Shown piece by piece: positions 28,743 to 35,927 of a stretch of DNA of 64,000 nucleotides. The translations under genes and the position numbers were made by a program. The stretch spans positions 364,251 to 428,250 of the forward strand of contig NZ_BMMM01000007.1 of assembly GCF_014645835.1 (NCBI RefSeq), given 5' to 3'. Every line of letters begins with the position of its first letter. Position 1 is the stretch's first letter. The DNA comes from Streptomyces albiflavescens. GTDB taxonomy: Bacteria; Actinomycetota; Actinomycetes; Streptomycetales; Streptomycetaceae. Under the pieces are notes generated by a model. That model made no database searches, had not been told where the DNA came from, and saw only the letters and a list, made by a program, of their open reading frames with translations.

Positions 28743-29378
28743 ATGTCGACCCATGCCAAGCGTGAACGACTCCTTCTGGCCGATCTGTTGGAAGCGGTGG
28801 GACCGGATGCCCCGACCCTGTGCGAGGGCTGGAACACCCGGGACCTCGCCGCGCACGTGGTGGTGCGCGAGCGCCGCGCCGACGCCGCCGGCGGGATCCT
28901 GATCAAGCAGCTGGCACCGCGTCTGGAGCGCGTGATGGCGGAGTTCGCGGAGAAGCCGTACGAGGAGTTGATCCAGCTGATCCGCACCGGCCCGCCGCGC
29001 TTCTCGCCGTTCGCGCTGAAGCAGATCGACGAGGCGTCGAACACCGTCGAGTTCTACGTCCACACCGAGGACGTACGGCGGGCGCAGCCCGACTGGACGC
29101 CGCGCGAGCTGGACGGGGTCTTCCAGGACGCACTGTGGTCCCGGTTGGAGCGCACGGCCCGGCTGACCGGCCGCGGTGCCCCCACCGGGCTCGTGCTGCG
29201 CCGCCCGGACGGCCAGACGGCGGTCGCACACAAGGGCACGCCGGTCGTGACGGCGACCGGCGAGCCCTCGGAGCTGCTGATGTTCGCGCTCGGGCGGCAG
29301 AAGGCGGCCGACGTGGAGCTGGACGGCGACAAGGACGCGATCGCGAAGCTGCACGAGACGAAGCAGCTGGGGATCTGA
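28743..29378 (+). CDS. TIGR03085-family metal-binding protein (DinB/maleylpyruvate-isomerase-like)
   Basis: A 211-residue protein. The N-terminus (LLADLLEAVGPDAPTLCEGWNTRDLAAHVVVRERR) has the CxGW..DLxxH pattern of the DinB-like maleylpyruvate isomerase N-terminal fold, with a likely metal-binding histidine. A later segment ASNTVEFYVHTEDVRRAQPDW provides the other ligands. Actinobacterial members of TIGR03085 have no settled function. The ATG at 28743 directly follows the DnaA-box-like array; the gene runs opposite to hisI and converges on the MFS gene with a 3-bp gap. Confidence 0.85.
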   Translation: MSTHAKRERLLLADLLEAVGPDAPTLCEGWNTRDLAAHVVVRERRADAAGGILIKQLAPRLERVMAEFAEKPYEELIQLIRTGPPRFSPFALKQIDEASNTVEFYVHTEDVRRAQPDWTPRELDGVFQDALWSRLERTARLTGRGAPTGLVLRRPDGQTAVAHKGTPVVTATGEPSELLMFALGRQKAADVELDGDKDAIAKLHETKQLGI

Positions 29379-29381
29379 CCG

Positions 29382-30683
29382 CTACGCGGGGAGTTCGGCC
29401 CGGCGCAGGGGTCCGACGCACAGGGCGAGGACCCCGCCGAGCCCGCACACCGCGGCGCTGGTGACGAAGACGGGCCCGGTGCCCCACCAGCCGATCGCGG
29501 CGGCGGTCAGCGGCATGCTGAGCGGGGCGAGGCCCAGGCTGACGATCCCGGAGACGGCGCTGACCCGGCCCAGGTAGGCGGGGTCCGCCTGGGTCTGCAG
29601 CAGCGCTCCGCACAGGGCGCCGCTGAGCCCGGCGAGCAGCCCGATCACGAGGGCGACGCAGACGGCCGCGGCGACGGTCGGCACGAAGGCGAGCGCGCCG
29701 ATCGCGACCGCGCCCCCCAGGATGGCCACGGCGGCCAGGCTCCCCGCGCGCGGCAGCCGCCCGCGCAGGGTGAGCAGCAGCGCGGCGGCTCCCGCGCCGG
29801 TCCCGAACGCGGCGACGACCCAGCCCATCCCGGACGCGCCCCAGCCGCGCCGGTCGGCCAGCAGGGTGAGTCCCACGTTCAGCGGCCCGACGAAGCCGAG
29901 GTCGCCGAGCGCGATGGCGGCGATGAGCGGGGCGAGGACCCGGTGGCCGCGGATGTAGCGCAGGCCGTCCCGCAAGTCGCGCCAGGCGGTGCGGCCGGCC
30001 TTGTCCGGTGCTTCGTCGGCGGGCAGCTCCCGCATCCGGCCGGCCTTGTCCGGTGCGTCGTCGGCGGGCAGCTCCCGCATCCGTACGGAGATCAGCAGCG
30101 GCACCGACACGGCGATCAGCATGCCCGCGAGCCCGAACGCCGCCGCCGAACCCCCGAGCGCCACGCCGAGGCCGCCGAGCGGTGCGCCCACCACGTTGGC
30201 GAAGCGGATCGCGAGGCCCCGCATGCCCTGCACCCGGGCGAGCTGGTCGCGGCCGGTGACGCGGGCCGGGAGGGCACCCACGGCGGGCATGAAGACGGCG
30301 TCGACGGTACCGAAGACGATGGCGAGCAGGGCCAGCAACCACAGCCCGGGGCCGGTCGCGAACAGCAGCGCGGCCACCGTGAGGACGGCCGCGCAGCGCA
30401 CCGCGTCACTGCCGATGACGACCTTCCGCGGACCGAACCGGTCGGCGACCACGCCACCGCCCAGCATCAGCAGGGCACGCGGTACGGCACTCACGGCCAT
30501 CACAAGTCCGGCCTGCGAGGGCGTGCCCGCCTGGACGGCAGCCCAGGACAACGCGATGTAGAAGACGTTGTCGCCGATCATCGACGAGGTGTAGGCACCG
30601 AGCCAGCGCAGGACGTTGCCGTCGCGGTGGGCGGGTCTGTCGATGGTGGGGGCGGAGGCCGGAGGTACGGCGGTCGTGGTCAC
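29382..30683 (-). CDS. MFS transporter (putative drug or small-molecule exporter)
   Basis: A 433-residue major facilitator protein with about 12 helices. It shows the start SSMIGDNVFYIALSWAAVQAG and the loop motif GGGVVADRFGPRKVV between helices 2 and 3, typical of the MFS_3/enterobactin-exporter-like group. The central cytoplasmic loop contains an exact-period duplication, MRELPADDAPDKAGR then MRELPADEAPDKAGR. GTG start at 30681-30683. It lies 26 bp downstream of an ArsR-like regulator gene and is probably controlled by it. Confidence 0.88.
   Translation of the reverse strand: MTTTAVPPASAPTIDRPAHRDGNVLRWLGAYTSSMIGDNVFYIALSWAAVQAGTPSQAGLVMAVSAVPRALLMLGGGVVADRFGPRKVVIGSDAVRCAAVLTVAALLFATGPGLWLLALLAIVFGTVDAVFMPAVGALPARVTGRDQLARVQGMRGLAIRFANVVGAPLGGLGVALGGSAAAFGLAGMLIAVSVPLLISVRMRELPADDAPDKAGRMRELPADEAPDKAGRTAWRDLRDGLRYIRGHRVLAPLIAAIALGDLGFVGPLNVGLTLLADRRGWGASGMGWVVAAFGTGAGAAALLLTLRGRLPRAGSLAAVAILGGAVAIGALAFVPTVAAAVCVALVIGLLAGLSGALCGALLQTQADPAYLGRVSAVSGIVSLGLAPLSMPLTAAAIGWWGTGPVFVTSAAVCGLGGVLALCVGPLRRAELPA
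29992..30081. repeat. 45-bp tandem duplication inside the MFS gene
   Basis: Two 45-bp units starting CGGCCGGCCTTGTCCGGTGC (29992 and 30037) differ at a single base. They add 15 residues to the central loop without breaking the frame. Confidence 0.9.
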
Positions 30684-30709
30684 GGAGCCAGGTCCTCTCA
30701 GACGCTGAG

Positions 30710-31297
30710 TCAGGCGCGGAACGGGAAGCCGTACAGATGCAGCGCGACGTTCTCGCGCCCTTCGGTGTCACCGGCCGCTTCGTCCTCGCGACCCTTCGCG
30801 TCGTACTTCCTGACGACGGTGAGCAACTCCTCGTTGAGCGCGGCCAGTTCGGCCGCCGTCAGCCGGAGTGTGGACTCGGAGTCGGAGGCGGCGGTGCTCC
30901 ACTCGGGGCCCCAGGCGTGGCGCTCGTCCAGGTAGCGCCGGTAGAGGTCGGCGCGCTGGTCGACGAGGAGCCGGGAGAACGCGGTGTGCGCGGCCGCCGT
31001 CTCGGGCGCGCCCCGAAAGTCCTCGTCGCGGACGCTCACACCGTCCGACGCGGGCTGCCACCAGCGCTCGCGGCCGTCCTCGCTCTGTGGCTCGGCCTCC
31101 TCGATGAGCCCGTGCTCGGCGAGCTTGCGCAGGTGATAGCTGACCAGCGAGGGGGCCTCGTCGACCTGCTCGGCCAACTGCGAGGCGGTGGCCGAGCCCG
31201 CGACGAACAGGGCACGGTACAGCTGCATCCGCAGCGGATGGGCGATCGCCTTGAGCGTGCCCATGTCGGTGATCCGGCGGTTCTCCTTGCTTGCCAT
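30710..31297 (-). CDS. ArsR-like winged-helix transcriptional regulator
   Basis: A 195-residue regulator. Residues about 10-75 form a winged helix (LKAIAHPLRMQLYRALFVAG, ATASQLAEQVDEAPSLVSYHLRKLAEHGLIEEA). The rest is an acidic-aromatic helical domain without the cysteine metal motif of classic ArsR, so it probably senses something other than metal. The ATG at 31295-31297 follows GGGGG. An AT-rich palindrome lies about 29-50 bp upstream, where the protein would bind to repress itself and the MFS gene. Confidence 0.85.
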   Translation of the reverse strand: MASKENRRITDMGTLKAIAHPLRMQLYRALFVAGSATASQLAEQVDEAPSLVSYHLRKLAEHGLIEEAEPQSEDGRERWWQPASDGVSVRDEDFRGAPETAAAHTAFSRLLVDQRADLYRRYLDERHAWGPEWSTAASDSESTLRLTAAELAALNEELLTVVRKYDAKGREDEAAGDTEGRENVALHLYGFPFRA

Positions 31298-31325
31298 GTC
31301 CCCCACGCTAGATACGAAAGAAAAA

Positions 31326-31347
31326 TTGTGCAATAAAAATTGCGCAA
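31326..31347. promoter_or_regulatory. palindromic operator candidate for the ArsR-like gene
   Basis: TTGTGCAAT, four A bases, ATTGCGCAA: the arms match at 8 of 9 positions. It lies in a strikingly AT-rich patch directly upstream of the regulator gene, a standard place for an autoregulatory site. Confidence 0.55.
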
Positions 31348-31375
31348 CTTCTCTTTCACATCAGCCCAGAGCAAA

Positions 31376-31400
31376 GCCCCAGTCACCCAGTGACCGGGGC
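31376..31400. terminator. hairpin after hisF
   Basis: On the minus strand GCCCCGGTCAC, loop TGG, GTGACTGGGGC (one mismatch in 11 pairs), followed by TTTGCTC. It lies 29 bp past the hisF stop and closes the his operon. Confidence 0.75.
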
Positions 31401-31428
31401 TCAGCGATACCCTTCGAAAAGACGGACG

Positions 31429-32184
31429 TCAGCGAACGGGATGTCCCGCCCCCCGCAACGTCTCCTTCACCTCACCGATCCGCAGATCCCCGAAGTGGAA
31501 GACCGACGCGGCAAGCACCGCGTCGGCGCCCGCGGCGATGGCCGGCGGGAAGTCGGCCAGCCGCCCCGCACCGCCGCTGGCGATCAGCGGCACGGTCACG
31601 TGCTTGCGTACGGCCTCGATCATCTCGATGTCGTAGCCGTCCTTCGTGCCGTCCGCGTCCATCGAGTTGAGCAGGATCTCCCCCGCACCCAGCTCCGCCG
31701 CCCGGTGCGCCCACTCGACGGCGTCGATACCGGCGCCCTTGCGCCCGCCGTGGGTGGTGACCTCGAAGGAGCCGCTCTCGGTACGCCGGGCATCCACCGA
31801 CAGCACCAGCACCTGCCGCCCGAATCGCTCCGCGATCTCACGGATGAGATCCGGCCGGGCGATCGCGGCCGTGTTGACCCCGACCTTGTCGGCGCCCGCC
31901 CGCAGCAGCTTGTCCACGTCCTCGGCGGTACGGACGCCGCCGCCCACGGTCAGCGGAATGAAGACCTGCTCGGCCGTACGGCGCACCACGTCGTACGTGG
32001 TCTCGCGGTTGCCGGAGGACGCCGTGATGTCCAGGAACGTCAGCTCGTCGGCACCCTCGGCGTCGTACACCTTGGCCATTTCGACCGGGTCGCCCGCGTC
32101 CCGCAGGTTCTGGAAGTTGACGCCCTTGACGACCCGGCCGTTGTCCACGTCCAGGCAGGGGATGACTCGTACGGCAAGGGTCAT
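31429..32184 (-). CDS. hisF: imidazole glycerol phosphate synthase, cyclase subunit
   Basis: A 251-residue TIM barrel that, with HisH, makes imidazole glycerol phosphate and AICAR. The catalytic aspartates lie in RVIPCLDVDNGRVVKG (Asp11) and VLSVDARR; phosphate sites GGGVRTAEDV and ASGGAG are present. It is the last gene of the his operon; its ATG shares ATGA with the preceding ridA-like gene. Confidence 0.97.
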   Translation of the reverse strand: MTLAVRVIPCLDVDNGRVVKGVNFQNLRDAGDPVEMAKVYDAEGADELTFLDITASSGNRETTYDVVRRTAEQVFIPLTVGGGVRTAEDVDKLLRAGADKVGVNTAAIARPDLIREIAERFGRQVLVLSVDARRTESGSFEVTTHGGRKGAGIDAVEWAHRAAELGAGEILLNSMDADGTKDGYDIEMIEAVRKHVTVPLIASGGAGRLADFPPAIAAGADAVLAASVFHFGDLRIGEVKETLRGAGHPVR

Positions 32185-32576
32185 GACTGCGCTCCTCGGA
32201 ACGCCTCGACCTCGACCTCGACCACCAGCCGCGGGTCCACGAGGCCGGAGACGATGATCATGGATGCGGCGGGACGGACGTCGTCGAACAGCTCCTTGTG
32301 GGCGCGTCCGACCTCCTCCACGTCCCGGGCATGGGTGATGTACATGCGCGTACGGACGACGTCGGCGCGGCCGAGGCCGAGCTGCTCCAGCGACTGGATC
32401 GCGACGTTGAACGAGTTGACCGCCTGCTCGTACGGGTCGCCCCCGACGATCGCTCCGTCTATCACGGAGGTGCAGCCGGAGACCAGCACCAGGCCGTTCG
32501 GGAGCTCCACCGCGCGGGAGTAGCCGAAGGCGTCTTCCCAGGGCGCGCCGGTCGTGACGCGTCGTACGTCGCTCAC
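32181..32576 (-). CDS. RidA-family protein within the his operon
   Basis: A 131-residue member of the RidA/YjgF/Rid family. It starts GTG (VSDVRRVTTGAPWEDAFGYSRA) and has VSGCTSVIDG, YEQAVNSFNVAIQSLEQLG and VVRTRMYIT, with the conserved arginine. It ends in the expected RLVVEVEVEAF. RidA proteins deaminate reactive enamine/imine intermediates; those in biosynthetic operons may protect pathway enzymes. It overlaps both hisA (GTGA) and hisF (ATGA), so it is made with the histidine enzymes. The usual family alanine-serine loops differ, so the exact Rid subgroup is unsure. Confidence 0.88.
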   Translation of the reverse strand: MSDVRRVTTGAPWEDAFGYSRAVELPNGLVLVSGCTSVIDGAIVGGDPYEQAVNSFNVAIQSLEQLGLGRADVVRTRMYITHARDVEEVGRAHKELFDDVRPAASMIIVSGLVDPRLVVEVEVEAFRGAQS

Positions 32577-33301
32577 CGGGCTACCGCCTCCAGTGCCTCT
32601 TCCAGCGTGAACGCCTTGGCGTACAGGGCCTTTCCGACGATGGAGCCCTCGACACCGAGGGGCACCAGCTCGGCGATGGCGCGCAGGTCGTCCAGCGAGG
32701 ACACCCCGCCCGAGGCCACCACCGGGCGATCCGTCACCGCGCACACGTTCTTCAGCAGCTCCAGGTTCGGGCCCTGGAGCGTCCCGTCCTTGGCGATGTC
32801 GGTCACCACGTACCGCGCGCAGCCCTCCTTGTCGAGGCGCTCCAGCGTCTCGTAGAGGTCGCCGCCGTCGCGGGTCCAGCCGCGGCCGCGCAGCGTCGTG
32901 CCGCGTACGTCGAGGCCGACCGCGATCTTGTCGCCGTGCTCGGCGATGACCTTGGCGACCCACTCGGGGGTCTCCAGGGCGGCGGTGCCGAGGTTCACGC
33001 GGGTGCAGCCGGTGGCGAGTGCGGCGGCGAGCGTGTCGTCGTCGCGGATGCCGCCGGACAACTCCACCTTGATGTCCATCGCCTTGGCGACCTCGGCGAT
33101 CAGCGCGCGATTGTCGCCGGTGCCGAACGCGGCGTCCAGGTCGACCAGGTGCAGCCACTCGGCGCCCGCGCTCTGCCAGGCGAGGGCGGCCTCGAGAGGA
33201 GAGCCGTAGGACGTCTCGGTCCCGGACTCGCCGTGGACGAGGCGGACGGCCTGGCCGTCGCGGACGTCGACGGCGGGGAGGAGTTCGAGCTTCGAAGCCA
33301 T
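32573..33301 (-). CDS. priA: bifunctional HisA/TrpF isomerase PriA
   Basis: A 242-residue TIM barrel. Catalytic Asp12 (LLPAVDVRDG) and Asp131 (VGLDVRG) fit HisA. The loop RGRGWTRDGGDLYETL, with its arginines and Trp142, is the hallmark of actinobacterial PriA, which handles both ProFAR (histidine) and phosphoribosylanthranilate (tryptophan). No trpF gene is seen in the window although trpA, B, C and E are, consistent with the dual role. The ATG overlaps the hisH stop by one base. Confidence 0.95.
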   Translation of the reverse strand: MASKLELLPAVDVRDGQAVRLVHGESGTETSYGSPLEAALAWQSAGAEWLHLVDLDAAFGTGDNRALIAEVAKAMDIKVELSGGIRDDDTLAAALATGCTRVNLGTAALETPEWVAKVIAEHGDKIAVGLDVRGTTLRGRGWTRDGGDLYETLERLDKEGCARYVVTDIAKDGTLQGPNLELLKNVCAVTDRPVVASGGVSSLDDLRAIAELVPLGVEGSIVGKALYAKAFTLEEALEAVAR

Positions 33302-33942
33302 CAGAGGGTTCCGATCCAGTTGTTCAGCAGCTGCGCTCCGGCGTCGCCGGACTTCTCGGGGTGGAACTGCGTGGCCCACAGGGGGCCGTTCTCGACGGCT
33401 GCCACGAAGGGCTTGCCGTGCGTCGACCAGGTGACCAGGGGCGCTCGCATCGCCGGGTTCGCGACTTCGAGGGACCAGTCGTGGACGGCGTACGAGTGGA
33501 CGAAGTAGAAGCGCGCGTCGGCCTCGAGCCCCGCGAAGAGCTGCGACCCCGCAGGCGCCTCGACCGTGTTCCAGCCCATGTGGGGCACGATGTCGGCCTG
33601 CAGCGGCTCGACCGTGCCGGGCCACTCGTCGAGGCCCTCGGTCTCCACGCCGTGCTCGATTCCGCGCGCGAAGAGGATCTGCATGCCGACGCAGATGCCC
33701 ATCACCGGGCGGCCACCGGACAGGCGGCGGCCGATGATCCAGTCGCCGCGGGCGTGCTTCAGGCCCTTCATACAGGCGGCGAAGGCGCCGACGCCGGGCA
33801 CCAGCAGGCCGTCCGCGTTCATGGCCGTGTCGAAGTCGCGCGTGATCTCCACGTCGGCACCCACGCGTGCGAGGGCGCGCTCGGCGGAGCGGACGTTACC
33901 GAAGCCGTAGTCGAAGACGACGACCTTCTTGGATGCGCTCAA
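33301..33942 (-). CDS. hisH: imidazole glycerol phosphate synthase, glutaminase subunit
   Basis: A 213-residue class I glutamine amidotransferase supplying ammonia to HisF. The nucleophile lies in GICVGMQILF, and the His-Glu pair in QFHPEKSG. The TTG at 33940-33942 is preferred as start: GGAGGT lies seven bases before it, while the GTG two codons upstream sits right against that site. This TTG also overlaps the stop of the small upstream membrane gene (TTGA), implying translational coupling. Confidence 0.95.
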   Translation of the reverse strand: MSASKKVVVFDYGFGNVRSAERALARVGADVEITRDFDTAMNADGLLVPGVGAFAACMKGLKHARGDWIIGRRLSGGRPVMGICVGMQILFARGIEHGVETEGLDEWPGTVEPLQADIVPHMGWNTVEAPAGSQLFAGLEADARFYFVHSYAVHDWSLEVANPAMRAPLVTWSTHGKPFVAAVENGPLWATQFHPEKSGDAGAQLLNNWIGTL

Positions 33943-34103
33943 TTCCACACCTCCAGCCTCATGACGCCCGCGACCAGACACATCGCGGCGCCGATGGAGA
34001 GCAGCACGATGAGGCTCTTGGGCATCTGCTGCTTGACGAAGGAGTAGATGCCGCCGAGGAGGAAGAGTCCTACGACGATCAGGATGCTCGACAGGCCGGT
34101 CAC
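33939..34103 (-). CDS. small membrane protein (54 residues) between hisB and hisH
   Basis: GTG at 34101-34103 with GGAAAG upstream opens a 54-residue frame starting MTGLSSILIVVGLFLLGG and ending VMRLEVWN. There are two hydrophobic helices joined by a short polar turn (SFVKQQMPKS), so it is an integral membrane protein. The stop overlaps the hisH TTG start by 4 bp, so the frame fits the operon exactly at its 3' end. No function can be assigned. It is easily missed by gene finders because of its size. Confidence 0.75.
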   Translation of the reverse strand: MTGLSSILIVVGLFLLGGIYSFVKQQMPKSLIVLLSIGAAMCLVAGVMRLEVWN

Positions 34104-34153
34104 AGTGTCTTTCCGTTCGCTTCTGCGCCCGCGCGGCGCGGCGGGGTGGGCAT

Positions 34154-34192
34154 CTCCCCCAGTGCCTCAAGGGCCTGGGAGGTACCCCCAGT
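34154..34192. repeat. short dispersed Streptomyces-type repeat between hisB and the small gene
   Basis: On the minus strand the run starts ACTGGGGGTACCTCCCAGG and continues to CACTGGGGGAG, an inverted-repeat sequence seen very often between Streptomyces genes (from memory). It fills part of the 121-bp gap inside the operon and may form an RNA hairpin there. Confidence 0.55.
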
Positions 34193-34224
34193 CGTCTGCG
34201 GCGCGGCGGCCGCGCGTGCTCCGC

Positions 34225-34818
34225 TCACAGCGCGCCCTTCGTGGAGGGGAGGATTCCGGCGGCGCGCGGGTCGCGCTCGGAGGCATAGCGCAGCGCGCGG
34301 GCCAGCGCCTTGAACTGGCACTCCACGATGTGGTGCGCGTTGCGCCCATAGGGCACGTGCACGTGCAGCGCGATCTGGGCCTGGGCGACGAAGGACTCCA
34401 GGATGTGCCGGGTCATCGTGGTGTCGTACTCGCCGATCATCGGCGCCATGTTCTCGGGCTCGGTGTGCACGAGGTACGGGCGGCCCGAGAGGTCGACGGT
34501 CACCTGGGCCAGCGACTCGTCCAGCGGGACCGTGCAGTTGCCGAATCGATAAATCCCCACCTTGTCGCCGAGCGCCTGCTTGAAGGCGGCGCCCAGCGCG
34601 AGGGCGGTGTCCTCGATGGTGTGGTGCGAGTCGATGTGCAGGTCGCCCTCGGTCTTCACGGTCAGGTCGAACAGACCGTGCCGGCCGAGCTGGTCGAGCA
34701 TGTGGTCGTAGAAGCCGACGCCTGTCGACACGTCGACCTTGCCGGACCCGTCGAGATCGATCTCGACGAGGACCGACGTCTCCTTCGTCGTTCTCTGGAC
34801 ACGCCCTACGCGGCTCAT
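34225..34818 (-). CDS. hisB: imidazoleglycerol-phosphate dehydratase
   Basis: A 197-residue single-function dehydratase. The two metal-binding motifs are DSHHTIEDTALALG and NAHHIVECQFKALARAL, with GVGFYDHMLDQLGRHG before them. It begins ATG at 34816-34818, sharing ATGA with hisC. The fused phosphatase domain of enteric HisB is absent, as usual in actinobacteria. Confidence 0.97.
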   Translation of the reverse strand: MSRVGRVQRTTKETSVLVEIDLDGSGKVDVSTGVGFYDHMLDQLGRHGLFDLTVKTEGDLHIDSHHTIEDTALALGAAFKQALGDKVGIYRFGNCTVPLDESLAQVTVDLSGRPYLVHTEPENMAPMIGEYDTTMTRHILESFVAQAQIALHVHVPYGRNAHHIVECQFKALARALRYASERDPRAAGILPSTKGAL

Positions 34819-35921
34819 GCGCTCTGCTCCTTCTTCAGTTCACGTACCGCGTCGAGGAACGCGTCGTTTTCGGCGGGGGTTCCGGTGGAGACCCGCAGCC
34901 ACCCCGGCACGCCGTTGTCCCGGACCAGGACGCCCCGGTCGAGGATCTTCTGCCAGGTGGTGTGGGAGTCCTCGAATCGCCCGAACTGCACGAAGTTCGC
35001 GTCCGACTCGGTCACCTCGTACCCGATCGCACGCAGTTCGGTGACCAGCCGGTCCCGCTCGGCCTTCAGCTGCTCGACGTACTGCAGCAGCGTGTCGGTG
35101 TGCTCCAGGGCGGCCAGCGCCGTGGCCTGCGCGACGGCCGACAGGTGGTAGGGCAGCCGTACGAGCTGGACCGCGTCCACGACCGCCGGGTGCGCGGCGA
35201 GATAGCCGAGGCGCAGCCCGGCCGCGCCGAACGCCTTCGACATCGTCCGCGACACGACGAGATTCGGCCGATCTTCGATCAGCGGCAGCAGCGAGTCGCC
35301 GTGGCTGAACTCGATGTACGCCTCGTCGACCACGACCATCGACGGCTTGGCCGCCTGCGCGGCCTCGTACAGCGCGAGGACCGTCTCGCGCGGCACCGCG
35401 TTGCCCGTGGGGTTGTTGGGGGTGGTGATGAAGACGACGTCCGGGCGGTTCTCGGCGATGGCCCGCTCGGCGGCGGCCCGGTCGATCGTGAAGTCCTCGT
35501 TCCGGGGGGCCGAGATCCAGGCCGTGCCCGTGCCCCGCGCGATGAGCGCGTGCATGGAGTACGAGGGCTCGAAGCCGATCGCCTTACGGCCCGGCCCGCC
35601 GAAGGTCTGCAACAGCTGCTGGATGACCTCGTTGGAGCCGTTGGCCGCCCAGACGTTCTCCATGCCGACCCGGTGGTTGCCGGTCTTCGTCAGGTACTTG
35701 GCCAGCTCGGTGCGCAGCTCCACCGCGTCCCGGTCGGGATAGCGGTTGAGGTCGCGGGCGGCCTCGCGGACCCGCTCGGCGATCCGCTCGACGAGCGGCT
35801 CGGGCAGCGGGTACGGGTTCTCGTTGGTGTTCAGCCGTACGGGGACGTCGAGTTGGGGCGCGCCGTAGGGGGACTTGCCGCGCAGCTCGTCCCGTACGGG
35901 GAGATCGTCGATGCCAGTCAC
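34815..35921 (-). CDS. hisC: histidinol-phosphate aminotransferase
   Basis: A 368-residue class I/II PLP aminotransferase. NTNENPYPLP binds substrate, TTPNNPTGN and VVVDEAYIEF hold the cofactor, and the PLP lysine lies in SRTMSKAFGAAGLRLGY. GTG at 35919-35921, 6 bp after hisD, and the end overlaps hisB by 4 bp. Confidence 0.96.
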   Translation of the reverse strand: MTGIDDLPVRDELRGKSPYGAPQLDVPVRLNTNENPYPLPEPLVERIAERVREAARDLNRYPDRDAVELRTELAKYLTKTGNHRVGMENVWAANGSNEVIQQLLQTFGGPGRKAIGFEPSYSMHALIARGTGTAWISAPRNEDFTIDRAAAERAIAENRPDVVFITTPNNPTGNAVPRETVLALYEAAQAAKPSMVVVDEAYIEFSHGDSLLPLIEDRPNLVVSRTMSKAFGAAGLRLGYLAAHPAVVDAVQLVRLPYHLSAVAQATALAALEHTDTLLQYVEQLKAERDRLVTELRAIGYEVTESDANFVQFGRFEDSHTTWQKILDRGVLVRDNGVPGWLRVSTGTPAENDAFLDAVRELKKEQSA

Positions 35922-35927
35922 TTGCTT

